This document shows, piece by piece, positions 23,165-25,432 of a DNA stretch of 25,432 nt (positions are counted from its first letter, which is position 1; the number at the start of each line of letters is the position of its first letter). The notes below the pieces were generated by a model. The model saw only the letters and a program-made list of their open reading frames with translations. It did not search any database and had not been told where the DNA came from. Made by a program: the position numbers and the translations under genes. The stretch is from assembly GCA_937915745.1 (NCBI GenBank), contig CALGGJ010000131.1:1-25432 (forward strand), read 5' to 3'. Source of the stretch: an uncultured Prevotellaceae bacterium. GTDB lineage: Bacteria; Bacteroidota; Bacteroidia; Bacteroidales; Bacteroidaceae.

Positions 23165-23842
23165 GTGCTGTTCTTCCATAAAAAAAAGACATACCAGTCG
23201 TCGGGCTACTTCAAAGGATACACCGACTACCATTGCCACATCCTGCCAGGAGTTGACGACGGAGTGAAAACCATGCCCCAGTCGCTCGAAATACTGGCCG
23301 AATACGAACAAATAGGAGTGAGCGACGTGTGGTGCACACCACACGTCATGGAAGACATACCCAACACCACCGCCGGCCTGCAACAACGCTTCGACGAACT
23401 GAAAACAGCATACAAAGGCAACATCCGCCTACACCTTGCGGCAGAATACATGATGGACGGCCTGTTTGAAGAACGACTCGAAGCCGGAGACCTGCTCACA
23501 CTGGGCGACGAAGGAGATCAAATACTGGTAGAAACATCATACTTCAACAAGCCCATACACATGGAGCAGACACTGCACGACATCATGTCGAAAGGCCTCT
23601 TCCCCGTACTTGCACACCCCGAACGTTACATATACATAGCCGACATGAAAACCTATCGCGAGCTGAAACAAATGGGAGTACGGCTACAGATGAACCTCGG
23701 CTCCATTGCCGAAGTATATGGCAAGACCGCAAAACGCAAAGCACTGATGCTGACAAAAGAAAAGGCCTACAACTACACCGGCACCGACCTGCACAACATC
23801 CAGCTGCTACACACAATCCTCAACACGAAAATACCAAACTAA
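23165..23842 (+). CDS. CpsB/YwqE-type PHP-domain protein-tyrosine phosphatase
   Basis: Metal-dependent phosphatase expected to dephosphorylate the adjacent kinase. The 225-residue protein has a full PHP metal site: His23 and His25 (DYHCHILPGVDDG), His60 (CTPHVM), Glu94 (LAAEYMM), His151 (LAHPERY), Asp208 and His210 (GTDLHN). The start used is a GTG at 23165 (MLFFHKKK), because it lies 17 bp after the kinase and gives a normal N-terminus; no in-frame ATG precedes the active-site His. gpmI follows 18 bp downstream. The kinase-phosphatase pairing is common in capsule loci of Firmicutes and Bacteroidetes; here there are no other polysaccharide genes in view. Confidence 0.92.
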   Translation: MLFFHKKKTYQSSGYFKGYTDYHCHILPGVDDGVKTMPQSLEILAEYEQIGVSDVWCTPHVMEDIPNTTAGLQQRFDELKTAYKGNIRLHLAAEYMMDGLFEERLEAGDLLTLGDEGDQILVETSYFNKPIHMEQTLHDIMSKGLFPVLAHPERYIYIADMKTYRELKQMGVRLQMNLGSIAEVYGKTAKRKALMLTKEKAYNYTGTDLHNIQLLHTILNTKIPN

Positions 23843-23860
23843 ATAGCATCAATAAGCATT

Positions 23861-25378
23861 ATGTCAAAGAAAGCACTACTCATGATTCTCGACGGATGGG
23901 GAATCGGAAACAAATCGAAGGGCGACGTCATCTATCAGACACCCACGCCCTACATGGACTACCTCAACGCAACCTACCCACACTCACAACTCCTGGCGTC
24001 GGGCGAAAATGTAGGACTGCCCGACGGACAGATGGGAAACTCCGAAGTAGGACACCTCAACATTGGTGCCGGACGCATCGTATATCAAGACCTCGTAAAA
24101 ATAAACCGCGCCTGCAAAGACGGGTCGATACTGAAGAACCCCGAAATCGTCAACGCATATACATACGCCAAACAAAACGGGAAGAGCGTACACCTCATGG
24201 GACTGACCTCAAACGGAGGCGTACACAGCTCGCTCGACCACGTGTTCAAACTATGTGAAATAAGCAAGGAATACGGCATCCCACACACATACATACACTG
24301 CTTCATGGACGGCCGCGATACCGACCCCCACAGCGGAAAGGGATTCATTGCCCAACTCACCGACAAATGCAATGAGACAGGCTGTACCATAGCAAGCATC
24401 ATAGGCCGATTCTATGCCATGGACCGCGACAAACGCTGGGAACGCATCAAGACAGCATACGACCTGCTCATCAGTGGCGAAGGCAAGCAAGCCACCGATA
24501 TGGTCGAAGCAATGCAGGAAAGCTACGACAACGGTGTCACCGATGAGTTCATACTTCCAATCAACAATTCGACCGTCGATGGAACAATAAAAGAAGGCGA
24601 TGTAGTGATATTCTACAACTACCGCAACGACCGCGCAAAAGAACTTACCATAGTACTCACACAGCATGACATGCCAGAGCAGGGAATGCACACCATACCT
24701 GCACTGCAATACTATTGCATGACACCTTACGACGCATCATTCACCGGTATATACATACTCTTCCCTAAAGAAAACGTAGAGAACACACTTGGGGAATACA
24801 TTGCCTCGAAAGGCCTGAAACAGCTGCACACGGCCGAGACAGAGAAATATGCACACGTCACATTCTTCTTCAACGGAGGCCGCGAAGCACCATACGACGG
24901 CGAAGAGCGCATACTCGTAGCATCGCCAAAAGTGGCGACTTACGACCTGAAACCCGAGATGAGTGCATTCGAAGTGAAAGACCAGCTGGTGAAAGCCTTG
25001 AAGCAAGACAAATACGACTTTGTTGTCGTAAACTTCGCAAACGGAGATATGGTGGGTCACACCGGCATCTACGAGGCTGTGGAAAAAGCTGTCGTCGCAG
25101 TAGATAAATGTGTGAATGAAGTTGTAGAGACGGCAAAAAGTGTGGGTTACGAGGTAATCATCATTGCCGACCACGGCAACGCTGACAACGAAATCAACCC
25201 TGACGGCACTCCAAACACAGCCCACTCGCTCAATCCTGTGCCATTTATCTATGTCACAGAAAACAGGAAGGCGACAGTCGGGAACGGTGTGTTGGCCGAT
25301 GTAGCGCCTTCAATCCTACACATCATGGGCCTCGCACAACCTGCAGAGATGACAGGTAAGTGCCTCATCACAGATTAA
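23861..25378 (+). CDS. gpmI: 2,3-bisphosphoglycerate-independent phosphoglycerate mutase
   Basis: Interconverts 3- and 2-phosphoglycerate in lower glycolysis through a phosphoserine. The 505-residue protein belongs to the alkaline phosphatase superfamily. Asp11 (LMILDGWGIG) and the phosphorylated Ser61 (GQMGNSEVGHLNIGAGR) are in the N-terminal metal site, with DGRDTDPHSG in the inserted phosphotransferase domain. Further metal ligands lie in NFANGDMVGHTG and IIADHGNADN near the C-terminus. The size is typical. It lies 18 bp after the phosphatase gene and probably shares the tyrS-kinase transcript; no own promoter is visible. Confidence 0.97.
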   Translation: MSKKALLMILDGWGIGNKSKGDVIYQTPTPYMDYLNATYPHSQLLASGENVGLPDGQMGNSEVGHLNIGAGRIVYQDLVKINRACKDGSILKNPEIVNAYTYAKQNGKSVHLMGLTSNGGVHSSLDHVFKLCEISKEYGIPHTYIHCFMDGRDTDPHSGKGFIAQLTDKCNETGCTIASIIGRFYAMDRDKRWERIKTAYDLLISGEGKQATDMVEAMQESYDNGVTDEFILPINNSTVDGTIKEGDVVIFYNYRNDRAKELTIVLTQHDMPEQGMHTIPALQYYCMTPYDASFTGIYILFPKENVENTLGEYIASKGLKQLHTAETEKYAHVTFFFNGGREAPYDGEERILVASPKVATYDLKPEMSAFEVKDQLVKALKQDKYDFVVVNFANGDMVGHTGIYEAVEKAVVAVDKCVNEVVETAKSVGYEVIIIADHGNADNEINPDGTPNTAHSLNPVPFIYVTENRKATVGNGVLADVAPSILHIMGLAQPAEMTGKCLITD

Positions 25379-25432
25379 ACCCAAATCGGTCATTAGACTG
25401 TTTCGCGCTTTGAAAACTTTCTTTTTGGCATC
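25379..25432. other. Short intergenic tail after gpmI
   Basis: Fifty-four bases without a gene. The 11-mer AATCGGTCATT (25384-25394) is the inverse of AATGACCGATT at the edge of the dispersed repeat at 13646-13669. No terminator is complete before the window ends. Confidence 0.5.

Overview
The window reads as a chromosomal segment of a member of the Bacteroidales, most like Prevotellaceae or a close relative. Reasons seen in the sequence are the Bacteroidetes promoter form (a TTTG-like box about 20 nt upstream of TAnnTTTG) in front of several genes, weak or absent Shine-Dalgarno sequences, and the gene order DUF1599 - DoxX/BT_3928-like - tpiA - SPOR protein - folE, which I recall as typical of that order. 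The placement is inference; there is no rRNA or tRNA gene to fix it. No phage, insertion sequence, CRISPR array or defence system is visible; nearly all genes are housekeeping and intact.

Layout. 1-143: a perfect 44-bp tandem repeat. 170-3606 (+): gltX, waaA and a gamma-carbonic-anhydrase-like protein. 3751-4377 (-): a lipoprotein glutathione peroxidase, divergent from rlpA (4774-5268, +), with facing promoters in the 396-bp gap. 5500-6768 (+): metY, convergent with a leftward block. That block (6782-13516, -) reads from right to left DUF1599, DoxX-family membrane protein, tpiA, SPOR protein, folE, dnaG and a GT14-type glycosyltransferase, with ATGA overlaps between the first three. Further right on the same strand are an M23/LysM envelope peptidase, ndk and an M24 Xaa-Pro aminopeptidase (13813-17465). 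A 540-bp gap with structured-looking sequence and divergent promoters precedes mdh (18006-19010, +). After the mdh terminator lies a block of 22-bp palindromic repeats, then tyrS, a Wzc-like tyrosine autokinase, a CpsB/YwqE-type PHP phosphatase and gpmI (19345-25378, +), closely spaced and probably one transcript.

Functional links. Glycolysis and the TCA cycle (tpiA, gpmI, mdh), tRNA charging (gltX, tyrS), envelope building (waaA, rlpA, M23 peptidase, SPOR protein, GT14 protein) and control of polysaccharide assembly (kinase plus phosphatase) are intermixed. The least explained parts are non-coding: the 44-bp array with repeated leftward -7 boxes, the dispersed intergenic repeats, two potential RNA structures in the pepP-mdh gap, and the 22-bp repeats. 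I found no clear-cut new multi-gene system. The best candidates for something undescribed are these non-coding elements and the length-variable tyrosine tail of the kinase.
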